This document shows positions 26,594 to 34,410 of a stretch of 64,000 nt of DNA, in pieces. The notes beneath the pieces are model-generated. The model was not told the DNA's origin and made no database searches. It saw only the letters and a program-made list of their open reading frames with translations. The DNA comes from CBDEGR01 sp965237895 (GTDB taxonomy: Bacteria > Acidobacteriota > Terriglobia > UBA7540 > JAPUME01), in assembly GCA_965237895.1 (NCBI GenBank), contig CBDEGR010000002.1, positions 558,001-622,000 on the forward strand, given 5' to 3'. Within the stretch, counting starts at the first letter, position 1. Each line of letters opens with the position of its first letter. The position numbers were made by a program, and so were the translations under genes.

Positions 26594-26748
26594 TCGTCAG
26601 TTCTCACATCGCGGTGCTGGGGATGAGATTCTCTTCAACTGCTCGTCAACTAAGAGGTTCAAATCGAAGCACTTTCAGACTGATGGGGACCTGCCTGACG
26701 CAAAACGCGAATCGGGGCGACTGTGTCCGTGTCCCAAAGCAGCGAGGG

Positions 26749-26919
26749 TCAGTCCAATGCTTCGAGAGTGACGGTGATGCGGTTGGGCGGAGGCGTGGGG
26801 AGCGTCCACTTCTGGACGTATAGGGTGCCGATCTTCGGCGGCTGCCCCGCCGTTTCCTCGGCGTAGCGGAACGTTCCTTTGGTCTCTTTCTCCAGCTTGA
26901 ATTGAGCGGAAAGCTGCAT
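26749..26919 (-). CDS. Conserved 56 residue small protein upstream of hsdM
   Basis: The ATG at 26919 has the strong ribosome binding site GGGGGAGGAAAA directly upstream. The product begins MQLSAQFKLEKETKGTFRYA and contains KIGTLYVQKWTLP and NRITVTLEALD, a compact beta-strand pattern. Similar small proteins of unknown function are familiar from diverse bacteria. It reads toward hsdM, 155 bases away, and follows the 82 residue gene in the same direction, so the three may form one accessory operon. Confidence 0.65.
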   Translation of the reverse strand: MQLSAQFKLEKETKGTFRYAEETAGQPPKIGTLYVQKWTLPTPPPNRITVTLEALD

Positions 26920-27317
26920 TTTTCCTCCCCCTATTATTTACGTGCCTACTCAGCCCGTCTCCTCGGCATCCGCATCGCGCCGTCCCAGATTACCTCTGCG
27001 TTCCTCTCTGTTTGCAAACACTCCCAATTGTATTTGTTATCGGGACGAAACTCCAGGTATCCGAATTTCGGCGCTAGGGCAGCTTCAGCTTTCCCCAACC
27101 CGAAAACCACAGGTGGAAAGGCGATGCTTCATTTGTTCCGGTCCAGGCTTACTTCCGACTGATGAACTAAACCGCACCTGATTTCCTGGACAGAGTGAAA
27201 CCAGCGGCCATGAGCTGACGGGCGGTTTCCTGGGCGTGGTGTCAGAGAACGCAACAGGATGAAAATCGTGCTGCGAGGTACCAGGAGTGTCCATTCTCCT
27301 TGTCGAAGGATCGGATC

Positions 27318-27340
27318 GCGGCGGGGACTGGCCCCGCCGC
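27318..27340 (-). terminator. Hairpin after the 82 residue gene (copy 2)
   Basis: GCGGCGGGG pairs with CCCCGCCGC around a 5 base loop, 18 bases after the stop codon, matching the position of the stronger hairpin after copy 1. Confidence 0.5.
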
Positions 27341-27358
27341 TCTCTGATGCGCGTCGCA

Positions 27359-27607
27359 CTAGGCCGCCGCCTGCGGCTCTTCTTCCTGCTGAAGCTCGAA
27401 GATGCGCGAGTGGGCCAGATCGGCCACTTTGGCCAGCAGCAACAGGTCGTTGCGACTGAAGCTCTGCGTGCTCTTCCATTGATCGCCGTTCTTGTAGAGA
27501 CGGGAGAAGGTGACATTGTGTCGCGTGCGGCCTTCGGATCCGTTCGGCCAAATCGCAGCCTTGACGCGACCGATGCGGACTTCAGAGATGGGTTTGGGGT
27601 TAGCCAT
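27359..27607 (-). CDS. Conserved 82 residue small protein, copy 2
   Basis: Paralogue of 15527-15775, starting MANPKPISEVRIGRVKAAIW with TRHNVTFSRLYKNGDQWKST and an acidic end LQQEEEPQAAA. An AGGAGG lies 8 bases upstream of the ATG. Substitutions between the copies are mostly conservative (V/I, K/Q, R/H), consistent with selection on protein function. IS-A copy 2 ends 20 bases upstream of its leader hairpin, so its original promoter may be lost. It is followed by the 56 residue gene and hsdM. Confidence 0.8.
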   Translation of the reverse strand: MANPKPISEVRIGRVKAAIWPNGSEGRTRHNVTFSRLYKNGDQWKSTQSFSRNDLLLLAKVADLAHSRIFELQQEEEPQAAA

Positions 27608-27631
27608 GATGTGTTTCCTCCTGAAAGTTTA

Positions 27632-27684
27632 AGGGTTTGTGAGCGTTTCCGCTCACCCCCGAATGGCGGAAACGGCCAAACCCT
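27632..27684 (-). promoter_or_regulatory. Conserved leader hairpin of the 82 residue gene (copy 2)
   Basis: AGGGTTTG (27632-27639) and CAAACCCT (27677-27684) form the outer stem and CGTTTCCGC/GCGGAAACG the inner stem. The loop has one base more than in copy 1. Sequence identity with copy 1 continues only up to the IS-A end at 27704. Confidence 0.65.
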
Positions 27685-27737
27685 GACACGGGAGGAACAG
27701 CGCTGACCTGCCCCCAGTGATTGTACCAACTCGTATG

Positions 27738-28640
27738 TTAGTTCAGCGGTAATTCTGTCCCTAGGTCGGGAGGCAGCTGCCTCCCGAGCAGCGGCGGGAT
27801 TTCCATGGCCTCCGGTGCCGGTGGACGATAACCAAGAGCACTGTGAGGTCGAACCCTGTTGTAGTGTCGCCTCCACTGCTCGATTAACACCTTCGCTTCC
27901 TGCAAGGTGTAGAAGATCTCCCGGTCGAGCAACTCGTCTCGGAGCTTCCCATTAAAGCTCTCGTTGTAGCCGTTCTCCCAGGGACTCCCGGGTTGGATGT
28001 AGAGCGTCTTCACTCCGATTCGCCCCAGCCACTCTCGTAGAGCTTGGGCGCAGAACTCCGGGCCATTATCCGAGCGAAGGTGCTCGGGCGGACCTCGGAG
28101 AACGAACAGATCGGCCAGTAGCTGCACGACATCGTCGGATCGAATCTGGCGGGCCACCTGGATAGCCAGACATTCCCGAGTGTACTCATCGATGACCGTC
28201 AACAACCGGAAAGCCCTCCCGTCGTGAGTGCGGGCTTGGACGAAGTCGTAAGCCCAGACGTGGTTCGGACTGCAGGGGCGCAGACGAACGCACGATCCGT
28301 CGTTGAGCCAAAGGCGTCCACGCTTCGGCTGTTTCTGCGGCACTCTCAACCCCTCCCGCCTCCAGATGCGCTCCACTCTCTTATGGTTGACCCTCCAGCC
28401 GGCTCGCCGCAGCAAGGCCGTGACCCGACGATAGCCATAGCGACCAAACCGACCGGCCAGGGTGACGATGGCCCTCGTCAGGGCATCCTCGTCGGGAGCA
28501 GCGATGCATCGATGGCGCTGGGTGGACCGGGGTTGGCTGAGCACTCGACAAGCCCGGCGTTCCGAGACACCCAACGCCTTACAGATATGCGCCGCCCACT
28601 GCCGGCGACGCGCCGGGCTTAGCCGTTTCCCCTTGTGACC
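27738..28640 (-). CDS. IS3-family transposase OrfB (IS-A copy 2)
   Basis: Identical in all visible catalytic motifs to copy 1 (HVWAYDF, LRSDNGPEF, YNESFNGKLRDE). The frame is open, but production of the OrfAB fusion depends on orfA, which carries a stop in this copy. Movement would therefore need protein from copy 1. Confidence 0.8.
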   Translation of the reverse strand, partial: GHKGKRLSPARRRQWAAHICKALGVSERRACRVLSQPRSTQRHRCIAAPDEDALTRAIVTLAGRFGRYGYRRVTALLRRAGWRVNHKRVERIWRREGLRVPQKQPKRGRLWLNDGSCVRLRPCSPNHVWAYDFVQARTHDGRAFRLLTVIDEYTRECLAIQVARQIRSDDVVQLLADLFVLRGPPEHLRSDNGPEFCAQALREWLGRIGVKTLYIQPGSPWENGYNESFNGKLRDELLDREIFYTLQEAKVLIEQWRRHYNRVRPHSALGYRPPAPEAMEIPPLLGRQLPPDLGTELPLN

Positions 28641-28897
28641 TCCTGCAGAATCTGCTTGTCCAAGGTCAGGTCTGCAACCGCCCTCCTCAAGCGAGTGTTC
28701 TCCTGCTCGAGGACCTTCAACCGCTTGGCCTGATCCATCTTTAGACCGCCCTACTCCTTTCGCCAGCGGTAATAGGTCTGCTCGGTCACCCCCAACGACC
28801 GGCACACCTCGGCTACGCTGCGACCCTGGGCAAGGTCCACTTCGGTCTCTCGAAGTTTACCGATAATCTGTTCGATCGAATGCTTCCTCTTGACCAT
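28619..28897 (-). pseudogene. IS3-family OrfA with nonsense mutation (IS-A copy 2)
   Basis: A single change turns the TAC of WRKEYGG into TAG (near 28750). Otherwise the sequence matches the intact orfA of copy 1 apart from two more substitutions. The truncated product would keep the helix-turn-helix but lose the coiled coil and the frameshift region. Confidence 0.85.
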
Positions 28898-28963
28898 CCT
28901 GACCTCCCTATTCCAGGTCCAACTCTAACATTAGAACTGGACCGGTTTGAGGGGGTCAGGTCA

Positions 28964-29223
28964 CAATCGCCACTATGCTCTTTTATGTTACCGATAGGAA
29001 TAAAGCAGAGCGAGTCCTTCGGGAGTTCATTATCCCCACCTTTAACCGGCCCGAGGAAGAACTCAGTCAACGCTTCCTGATTGGCCCCGCCGAGGAATCC
29101 GCGGAAAAACTCAGGGCTTACCAGGCTGCTGGGGCTGAGCGTGTGTTCCTGTGGCCTGTTGTTGACGAACGCCGCCAACTCGAAATCTTTCAGGAGCAGG
29201 TTGCCCCGTTGGTTCCATCGTAA
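28964..29223 (+). pseudogene. Luciferase-like F420/flavin monooxygenase, C-terminal remnant
   Basis: The last 80 residues of an LLM-type oxidoreductase are present, with IGPAEESAEKLRAYQAAGAE, RVFLWPVVDERRQLEIFQEQ and VAPLV before the TAA at 29223. The 5' part is cut off by IS-A copy 2, whose end abuts the gene at 28963. Family assignment rests on the RVFLWPV...QLE.F..QVAPLV ending. Confidence 0.7.
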
Positions 29224-29321
29224 CGGGCCAGCTTGTTGATTTATGGACACTACCCCGTTTTAGATGAGCCTTGACCGGGACCAGGAGGCTTGTTACATTA
29301 AAGCGAGTCATCGAATCTGGT

Positions 29322-29377
29322 CTCTGAAACTGAACCTCTGATACTGAACCTCTGAAACTGAACCTCTGATACTGAAA
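29322..29377 (+). repeat. Four tandem 14 bp units directly before a start codon
   Basis: CTCTGAAACTGAAC and CTCTGATACTGAAC alternate twice (29322, 29336, 29350, 29364). The last unit ends one base before the ATG at 29379. The array occupies the place where a ribosome binding site is expected. Confidence 0.9.
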
Positions 29378-29378
29378 A

Positions 29379-29756
29379 ATGATGCAAAGGTTCCTTCAGT
29401 TAGCCAACAGGTCGAAGCTCTTCCGGCAGCGTCTGGCTACTCTGCTGCTGCTGTTGGTTGTCTGGGATATGGGGCTGCACCTGTTGGCGACCCCTCATTC
29501 TGACCACGATGCAGGCGCCTCGATTGGCACTCTCTCTGAGACCGGCGGCGCCGGCACACCGGACGGCCACTCTGAATGCAAAATCCCGGGCCATGGCTGC
29601 GCCTCATCCCATCACCACCATTTCCCCGCTTTCCTGAGCAGTGTTCTTTTTACGGCTCCCCGGGCCTCACTCAAGATGGCTGAGCGGGTTCCCGCTGCGG
29701 CCATTGTGCAGACTGTGCTTGCCGCCCGGCTCATCCGCGCGCCTCCTTCCGTCTAA
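29379..29756 (+). CDS. Small His-rich membrane or exported protein, probable metal-uptake partner
   Basis: This 125 residue protein has one hydrophobic segment near the N-terminus (LATLLLLLVVWDMGLHLLA). After it come HSDHD, HSECKIPGHGCASSHHHHF, a dense set of His and Cys residues that could bind Zn, Cu or Co on the periplasmic side. It lies 137 bases upstream of a TonB-dependent receptor in the same direction. The Shine-Dalgarno is absent, replaced by the tandem 14-mers. Two consecutive ATGs are possible starts. Function is inferred from composition and neighbour only. Confidence 0.6.
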   Translation: MMQRFLQLANRSKLFRQRLATLLLLLVVWDMGLHLLATPHSDHDAGASIGTLSETGGAGTPDGHSECKIPGHGCASSHHHHFPAFLSSVLFTAPRASLKMAERVPAAAIVQTVLAARLIRAPPSV

Positions 29757-29893
29757 ACGAATCCGTTTTCCGCTTACTTTCCCATTTCAGAGATCTGGGT
29801 TCGTAATTCAGATTGCAATTTTTGGATGCCTTTCCGATTTGGTAGGCAAGCGTGCCAAGGAAATTACACGGATGGCTTCGGGGGGATACCACC

Positions 29894-32101
29894 ATGCCAA
29901 AGAAGAGAAATGATATTCGCCATACGGTCGTTTTAGTGCTGCTAGTTATTCCACTCAGTAGTTTTGGCCAGACAAATGCTAGCTTGCGGGGCGTAGTCAC
30001 TCTGACGGGGAAAGCTACGCCGCTGCATGGCGTAACGGTCCGGATCGTGGAGTTGGGGCGCGCTGTCATCACCGATGAGAAGGGCGCCTACGAATTCCCG
30101 CAGGTTCCACCAGACACGTACACGGTTCTGGCCCGGATGGATGGATTTCAAGATGTCGGTACGACAGTCGCCGTAGAGGCGGGTAGCATTGCCACAGCGG
30201 ATTTCCAGCTCCGGCTTTTGGGGGTCAGGGAGCAAATCACGGTAACCGCAAGCGGTCGGGAGGAAGTCGCCTTGCAGTCTTTTCAGACGGTAACCATTCT
30301 GGATTCCGTTCAGCTTGTGGGGAAAAGCCACAGCTCCATCGGCGAAGTGCTGGAGAACCAGTCCGGCGTGGCGAAACGAAGTTTCGGGCCCGGTTCTTCC
30401 CGCCCGGTCATCCGGGGTTTTGATGGGGACCGGGTGATGATCCTGCAGGATGGATTGCGAACCGGGACTGTTTCCTCGCAGTCGGGAGATCACGGGGAGC
30501 CGATCGACGCTCTGAGCCTGGAAAGGCTGGAGGTGGTCAAAGGTCCAGCCACTTTGTTGTACGGCAGCAACGCCATCGGGGGCGTGGTGAATGCCTTGAC
30601 GGGACACGACCATTCTCACCCGGGTCTGCGGGGGCGTGTTACCGGTATTGGAGGCGCGGCCAACGCCCAAGGCGGTGGGAACGCCGGTTTCGAATACGGT
30701 GTCGGAAATTGGCTGGTTTGGGGCGGCGGCGGCGGCCAAAGAACCGGCGACTATAACACTCCGATTGGAAAGATTCAGAATTCCAAGACGCGTGTCCGGA
30801 ACGGCTCCGGCGGGTTTGGATGGTTTACCGATCGTACGTTCTTCAGCTTGGGTTACGGGTACGATGACGGACGCTACGGGGTTCCCTTCGCGTCGCAATT
30901 TGAAGTAGAGGAGGAAGCAGGCGGCGGGGAAGCGGAAGAGGAACAAATCGATCTGAAGTATCGTAAGCACAAGGTGCCTATCCAATTCGGCTTCCGCAAC
31001 CTGGAATCCTTTGTCGATGGATTCCGGCTGTCGCTGAAATACACCGACTGGCACCATGAAGAATTGGAAGGCGACCTGGTGACAACCGTTTTTGACAACC
31101 GGCAGTTCGTCTATCGGGGCGTCTTCGAGCAGCAGAGATCGGCGAGCCTTTCCGGCAGCTTCGGCTTTGAGGGAAGCCGCCGCAATTTCGAAACCCAGGG
31201 AGCGGAGGCTCTTTCCCCTCCCGTGGACCAAAACGGCTTCGCGGTTTTCGGGTTGGAGGAGGTCGATTTGCAGCGAGTTCGGCTTCAGTTCGGCGGCCGG
31301 CTCGAACACAACCGATACGACCCGCAGGAGTTGAAACCACGGACGTTCACCGGCTTTTCGGGCGCTGCCGGCGTCCTTGTGCCACTCTGGGAAGGCGGAG
31401 TTTTTGTGACCAACTACACTCGTTCCTATCGGACCCCGGCGTTGGAAGAGTTGTACAACAATGGCCCTCACATCGGCAATCTGACGTTTGAGATCGGCGA
31501 TCACGATCTCACGCGGGAACTCGGCGATGGGATCGAATTCTCCCTGCGCCATTCTTCCAGCCGGGTGCGCGGCGAAGCAAATCTTTACTATTACAATCTC
31601 CAGGACTTTGTGTTTTTAGCCCCGACCGGGGAGATCGAAGACGGGCTCATTGAGGCGGAGTATTCGCAAGCCGACAGCCGTTTCCTAGGCGGCGAGCTCG
31701 GGCTGGACCTCGGGGTCCATCCGAACTTCTGGATCAACCTGGGGCTGGATGTGGTGGACGCCCAACTGAAGGAATCCAATACCCCGCTGCCTCGCATTCC
31801 GCCCTTGCGTGGCCGCGTCGGGTTTGAGGCGCAGTACAAAGGGTTTCGGATCAAGCCGGAGCTGCTCTTGGCGAACTCGCAAGAGGACTTATTTCCGACG
31901 GAAACTCGCACGGCGGGCTACGCCCTCTGGAACCTGAGCGTCTCCTACACGGTCGTCCAGCAGCACTTGGTCCACATCTTTTCCCTCAACGCGTTTAACC
32001 TCGGCAACCGCTTGTACCGGAATCATTTGTCTTTCATTAAGGATCTGGCCCCGGAGATCGGCCGTGGCGTCCGGTTCGGTTACACGACGCGGTTCTTCTA
32101 A
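29894..32101 (+). CDS. TonB-dependent outer membrane receptor, probably for a metal
   Basis: From the ATG at 29894 the product is 735 residues. A signal peptide (HTVVLVLLVIPLSSFG) is followed by a carboxypeptidase-regulatory-like domain (about 28-110), a plug domain with EVLENQSGVAKRSFG, SSRPVIRGFDGDRVMILQDG and LYGSNAIGGVVNAL, and a 22-strand-type barrel ending in Phe (RFGYTTRFF). A GHDHSH motif occurs after the plug. The His-rich upstream gene and a fragment of a metal ABC permease right after the stop point to zinc or a similar metal, as for ZnuD. An earlier in-frame start at 29852 would bury the signal peptide. Confidence 0.8.
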   Translation: MPKKRNDIRHTVVLVLLVIPLSSFGQTNASLRGVVTLTGKATPLHGVTVRIVELGRAVITDEKGAYEFPQVPPDTYTVLARMDGFQDVGTTVAVEAGSIATADFQLRLLGVREQITVTASGREEVALQSFQTVTILDSVQLVGKSHSSIGEVLENQSGVAKRSFGPGSSRPVIRGFDGDRVMILQDGLRTGTVSSQSGDHGEPIDALSLERLEVVKGPATLLYGSNAIGGVVNALTGHDHSHPGLRGRVTGIGGAANAQGGGNAGFEYGVGNWLVWGGGGGQRTGDYNTPIGKIQNSKTRVRNGSGGFGWFTDRTFFSLGYGYDDGRYGVPFASQFEVEEEAGGGEAEEEQIDLKYRKHKVPIQFGFRNLESFVDGFRLSLKYTDWHHEELEGDLVTTVFDNRQFVYRGVFEQQRSASLSGSFGFEGSRRNFETQGAEALSPPVDQNGFAVFGLEEVDLQRVRLQFGGRLEHNRYDPQELKPRTFTGFSGAAGVLVPLWEGGVFVTNYTRSYRTPALEELYNNGPHIGNLTFEIGDHDLTRELGDGIEFSLRHSSSRVRGEANLYYYNLQDFVFLAPTGEIEDGLIEAEYSQADSRFLGGELGLDLGVHPNFWINLGLDVVDAQLKESNTPLPRIPPLRGRVGFEAQYKGFRIKPELLLANSQEDLFPTETRTAGYALWNLSVSYTVVQQHLVHIFSLNAFNLGNRLYRNHLSFIKDLAPEIGRGVRFGYTTRFF

Positions 32102-32107
32102 CGGACT

Positions 32108-32218
32108 TTGAGCCTCGGTGCTGTGGTCTTCTCCCTGGTCCGCAGCCGGGACAGCCGCATCCCCCAGGAAGCCATTATCGGCATTACCTACGCCGTGGCC
32201 GCCGCCGCTCACCGTGTC
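32108..32218 (+). pseudogene. Fragment of an ABC-3 metal transporter permease (ZnuB-like)
   Basis: The frame reads LGAVVFSLVRSRDSRIPQEA, IIGITYAVAAAA, a characteristic cytoplasmic loop and helix of ABC-3 family metal permeases. It lasts only about 36 residues before a transposase remnant begins. It lies 7 bases after the TonB receptor gene in the same direction, suggesting an original receptor-transporter operon. Confidence 0.5.
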
Positions 32219-32706
32219 TTGGCAGGCGACCGACACGACGACGATCAAAGAAACATTCATCGAGGCCGCCGAACAGGTGGAGGCGGCGGGGGAAGAACCA
32301 ACGGCGGATGAAGAGAGGAAGGCGCGGGGACTGGAAGAGGTGGTAACGGACAAGGGCTATCATAGCGGGGCGCTGCTGGAAGATTGGGGGGGAGATCGGG
32401 GTACGGTCCTACATTTCCAAGCCGCAGCGAGGGCGGCGGAAGTGGAACGGCAAGCGAGGCCAGCAGGCGGCGGTCTATGGGAATCGGCGGCGCATCCGGG
32501 GCGAGCGGGGCAAACAACTCCTGCGCCGGCGGGGAGAGTTCCTCGAACGAACGTTTGCGCATGTCTACGACACGGGCGGAATGAGGAGGACGCATCTGCG
32601 GGGGCATCGGAACATCCTGGAGCGGCTGCTGATTCATGTGGCGGCGTTCAACCTGAGCCCGATCCTGCGCCGGGAAATCGGAGTGGGGACGCCGCGCGGC
32701 CTGCAA
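32219..32706 (+). pseudogene. IS1182-like transposase C-terminal remnant, frameshifted
   Basis: One frame gives EEVVTDKGYHSGALLEDW (the DKGYHS motif of IS1182/IS4-type transposases). After a shift come RRKWNGKRGQQAAVYGNRRR and GGMRRTHLRGHRNILERLLI, then HVAAFNLSPILRREIGVGTP. The N-terminal half is absent and at least one frameshift separates the blocks. Confidence 0.7.
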
Positions 32707-33072
32707 GACCGTCCGTCAGGCCGAGTAATCTCTAGTCCGCCCAAGGGAATGTATTGGCGAGTGTCGAAAGAATCTTTCGAGAGGCTGAACCAAGAAGGAA
32801 GGATTTGGTGGGGCAAGGATGGAGACAATGTTCCGAGGCCCAAGCGCTTCTTGTCAGAGGTAAAAGAGGGCTTGGTGCCTGAGACGATCTGGCCGCACGG
32901 AGAGGTCGGCAACACACAGGAAGCCAAGAAGGAGTTGTTAGCTGTCTGCGATTTCGAAGATTCCGGGTCGGTTTTTATCACTCCCAAACCGCTACGTCTG
33001 CTGAAGAGGATTCTTGAAATTGCCAGCGCCAAGGATTCACTCATTCTGGATTCTTTCGCAGGCAGTCTTTCT
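32707..33072 (+). pseudogene. Type III methyltransferase Mod, C-terminal block, inverted relative to its N-terminus
   Basis: The frame reads SGRVISSPPKGMYWRVSKES, RIWWGKDGDNVPRPKRFLSE, TIWPHGEVGNTQEAKKELL and LILDSFAGS, the ordered C-terminal motifs of Mod proteins, including motif I (SFAGS). It then breaks at SFAGS, where GTTAHA is expected. The N-terminal half of a Mod protein is on the opposite strand directly beyond, so the gene was split by an inversion. Confidence 0.8.
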
Positions 33073-33670
33073 TCACGAGGTATCAATTTAGGTTTCCAGG
33101 TGTCGCTGTCCTTGGCGTAGAGAAAACGATATAGTCGTGACTCTCAGAAAGCTGTCGGGCTGAATTTTTCGGTGAAAATATTTTCTGCCAAATTACGGTC
33201 GCAACAAAGTTACGTTCCCCAAATATCTCGTCCATGACTGCCCGAAGGTTCTGCACCTCGTTATCATCAATGCTGACGAAGATAGCCCCATCCTCGGCAA
33301 GAAAATTCCTTAATAGCGACAGACGAGGATACATCATGCACAGCCACTTATCGTGGCGGGACATATCCTCAGCATCGCCCCCCACAACCTTGCCGAGCCA
33401 CTGTCGCATTTCCGGACTCTTGACCGCATCGTTGTAAATCCATTTTTCGTTACCAGTATTATACGGCGGGTCGATGTAGATGCACTTTACCTTGCCTGCG
33501 TAGTAAGGCAGCAGGGCCTTGAGCGCCACAAGATTGTCCCCCTGGACGAGCAGATTTCCGCTGTCTGGGTCGCCTACCGAAAGGCTCGCGTCGCAGCGCA
33601 GCAGGTGGTAGGGCACTTGTCGATGGTGGTTTAGGACTGCCTTCTTTCCTATCCAATCAAGTGTCGGCAT
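33073..33670 (-). pseudogene. Type III methyltransferase Mod, N-terminal block
   Basis: From the ATG at 33670 the frame has GNLLVQGDNLVALKALLPYY, the catalytic motif YIDPPYNTG, RLSLLRNFLAEDGAIFVSID and SESHDYIVFS. Near 33120 it shifts, and the other frame continues YAKDSDTWKPKLIPREE before the inversion junction near 33073. DPPY preceding the FAG motif is the normal order for this beta-type methyltransferase. No res gene is visible. Confidence 0.82.
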
Positions 33671-34278
33671 TGGGCGGTTATTCCACCGGTCGCTTTACTA
33701 AATGGAAAGGAATTATAGCCCATTAGCGAATATTGCGCTGCTATGTGGTAGTGCCGCCGCTTACGTCGGGATAGCTCAGGCAGCGGCAACCAGGAAAACC
33801 ATTCCGATACCCCTCCGGAATGGAGATGTGTCTGAAAAAACTGGTTCTGGAAGCCGCGACGACGGGCTTTCAGGACCCGGCGAGGACCGCTCGGAGCCCC
33901 CAGAGAGAAGAACTGTGCTGGAAGGGCTCAGTCGAAGGCCAATGGATGTATACTCACGAGTCCCGGAGGACCAAAAAGGAAATTCCGGATGAAACGATCC
34001 CCATTTCCGACTGGCTGGAACGAGGCGAGAGTACAAAGAGTGCTGGCGCATTGCGTACGGCAGATGGAGAGAAAGCGGTGGCCGAGGACGAGGCAGCTTT
34101 CGAGCAACGCGGGTAAACTGTGATGGTTGTTCCCAAGCGCCTGGTTCCGGAAAACACCCGATTGATTGAGAGGCGCCGCTCCCGCGATGCAGCCCGCGCC
34201 GCCTAAGGGAATAAGCTGCTGTAAACACAGCGCGATTTGTGATCGGGGCGGCACTGACTCCAAGCGAGAGAAAAGCCT
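33671..34278. other. Gap of about 600 bases with no recognised gene
   Basis: Open frames on both strands overlap one another and none shows known motifs. The best candidate is 33820-34116 on the plus strand, 98 residues starting at TTG or GTG, with WKGSVEGQWMYTHESRRTKK and an acidic C-terminus. Codon and composition patterns do not favour either strand. Possibly eroded mobile DNA. Confidence 0.4.
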
Positions 34279-34410
34279 ATGAAGAAACGCAAAAGTAAGG
34301 TGAGCGACGAGCTGCGGCCGGAATACGATCTGCGCGAGTTGCTCAAAGGAGCGGTGCGAGCCAAGTACGCGAAACGTTATCATGCAGGGAGAAATCGGAG
34401 AGTTCAATGA
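34279..34410 (+). CDS. Short basic protein coupled to the following nuclease-like gene
   Basis: This 43 residue reading frame starts MKKRKSKVSDELRPEYDLRE, then LLKGAVRAKYAKRYHAG. That pattern is familiar from small antitoxin-like proteins of 80-90 residues, in which GTNLVLLDPDVA normally follows. Here the frame ends early, so it may be truncated. Its TGA overlaps the next ATG (ATGA), indicating translational coupling with the gene at 34407. Confidence 0.5.
   Translation: MKKRKSKVSDELRPEYDLRELLKGAVRAKYAKRYHAGRNRRVQ

Larger units (their letters stand above)
27704..28963 (-). mobile_element. IS-A copy 2, IS3 family, 1260 bp
   Basis: The same length and ends as copy 1, with only a handful of substitutions. 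One substitution creates a stop in orfA. The left flank is the leader of the 82 residue gene, and the right flank is the 3' part of a luciferase-like monooxygenase gene. The flanks share no duplication, so this copy too sits at a rearrangement boundary. Confidence 0.9.

Noticed and set aside
29322..29377. Tandem 14-mers as a CRISPR array
   Set aside because: Units are contiguous with no spacers and are too short; no cas genes are in the window.
29942..31552. 536 codon minus-strand frame opposite the TonB receptor
   Set aside because: Antisense shadow in GC-rich DNA; the plus-strand frame has signal peptide, plug and barrel motifs.
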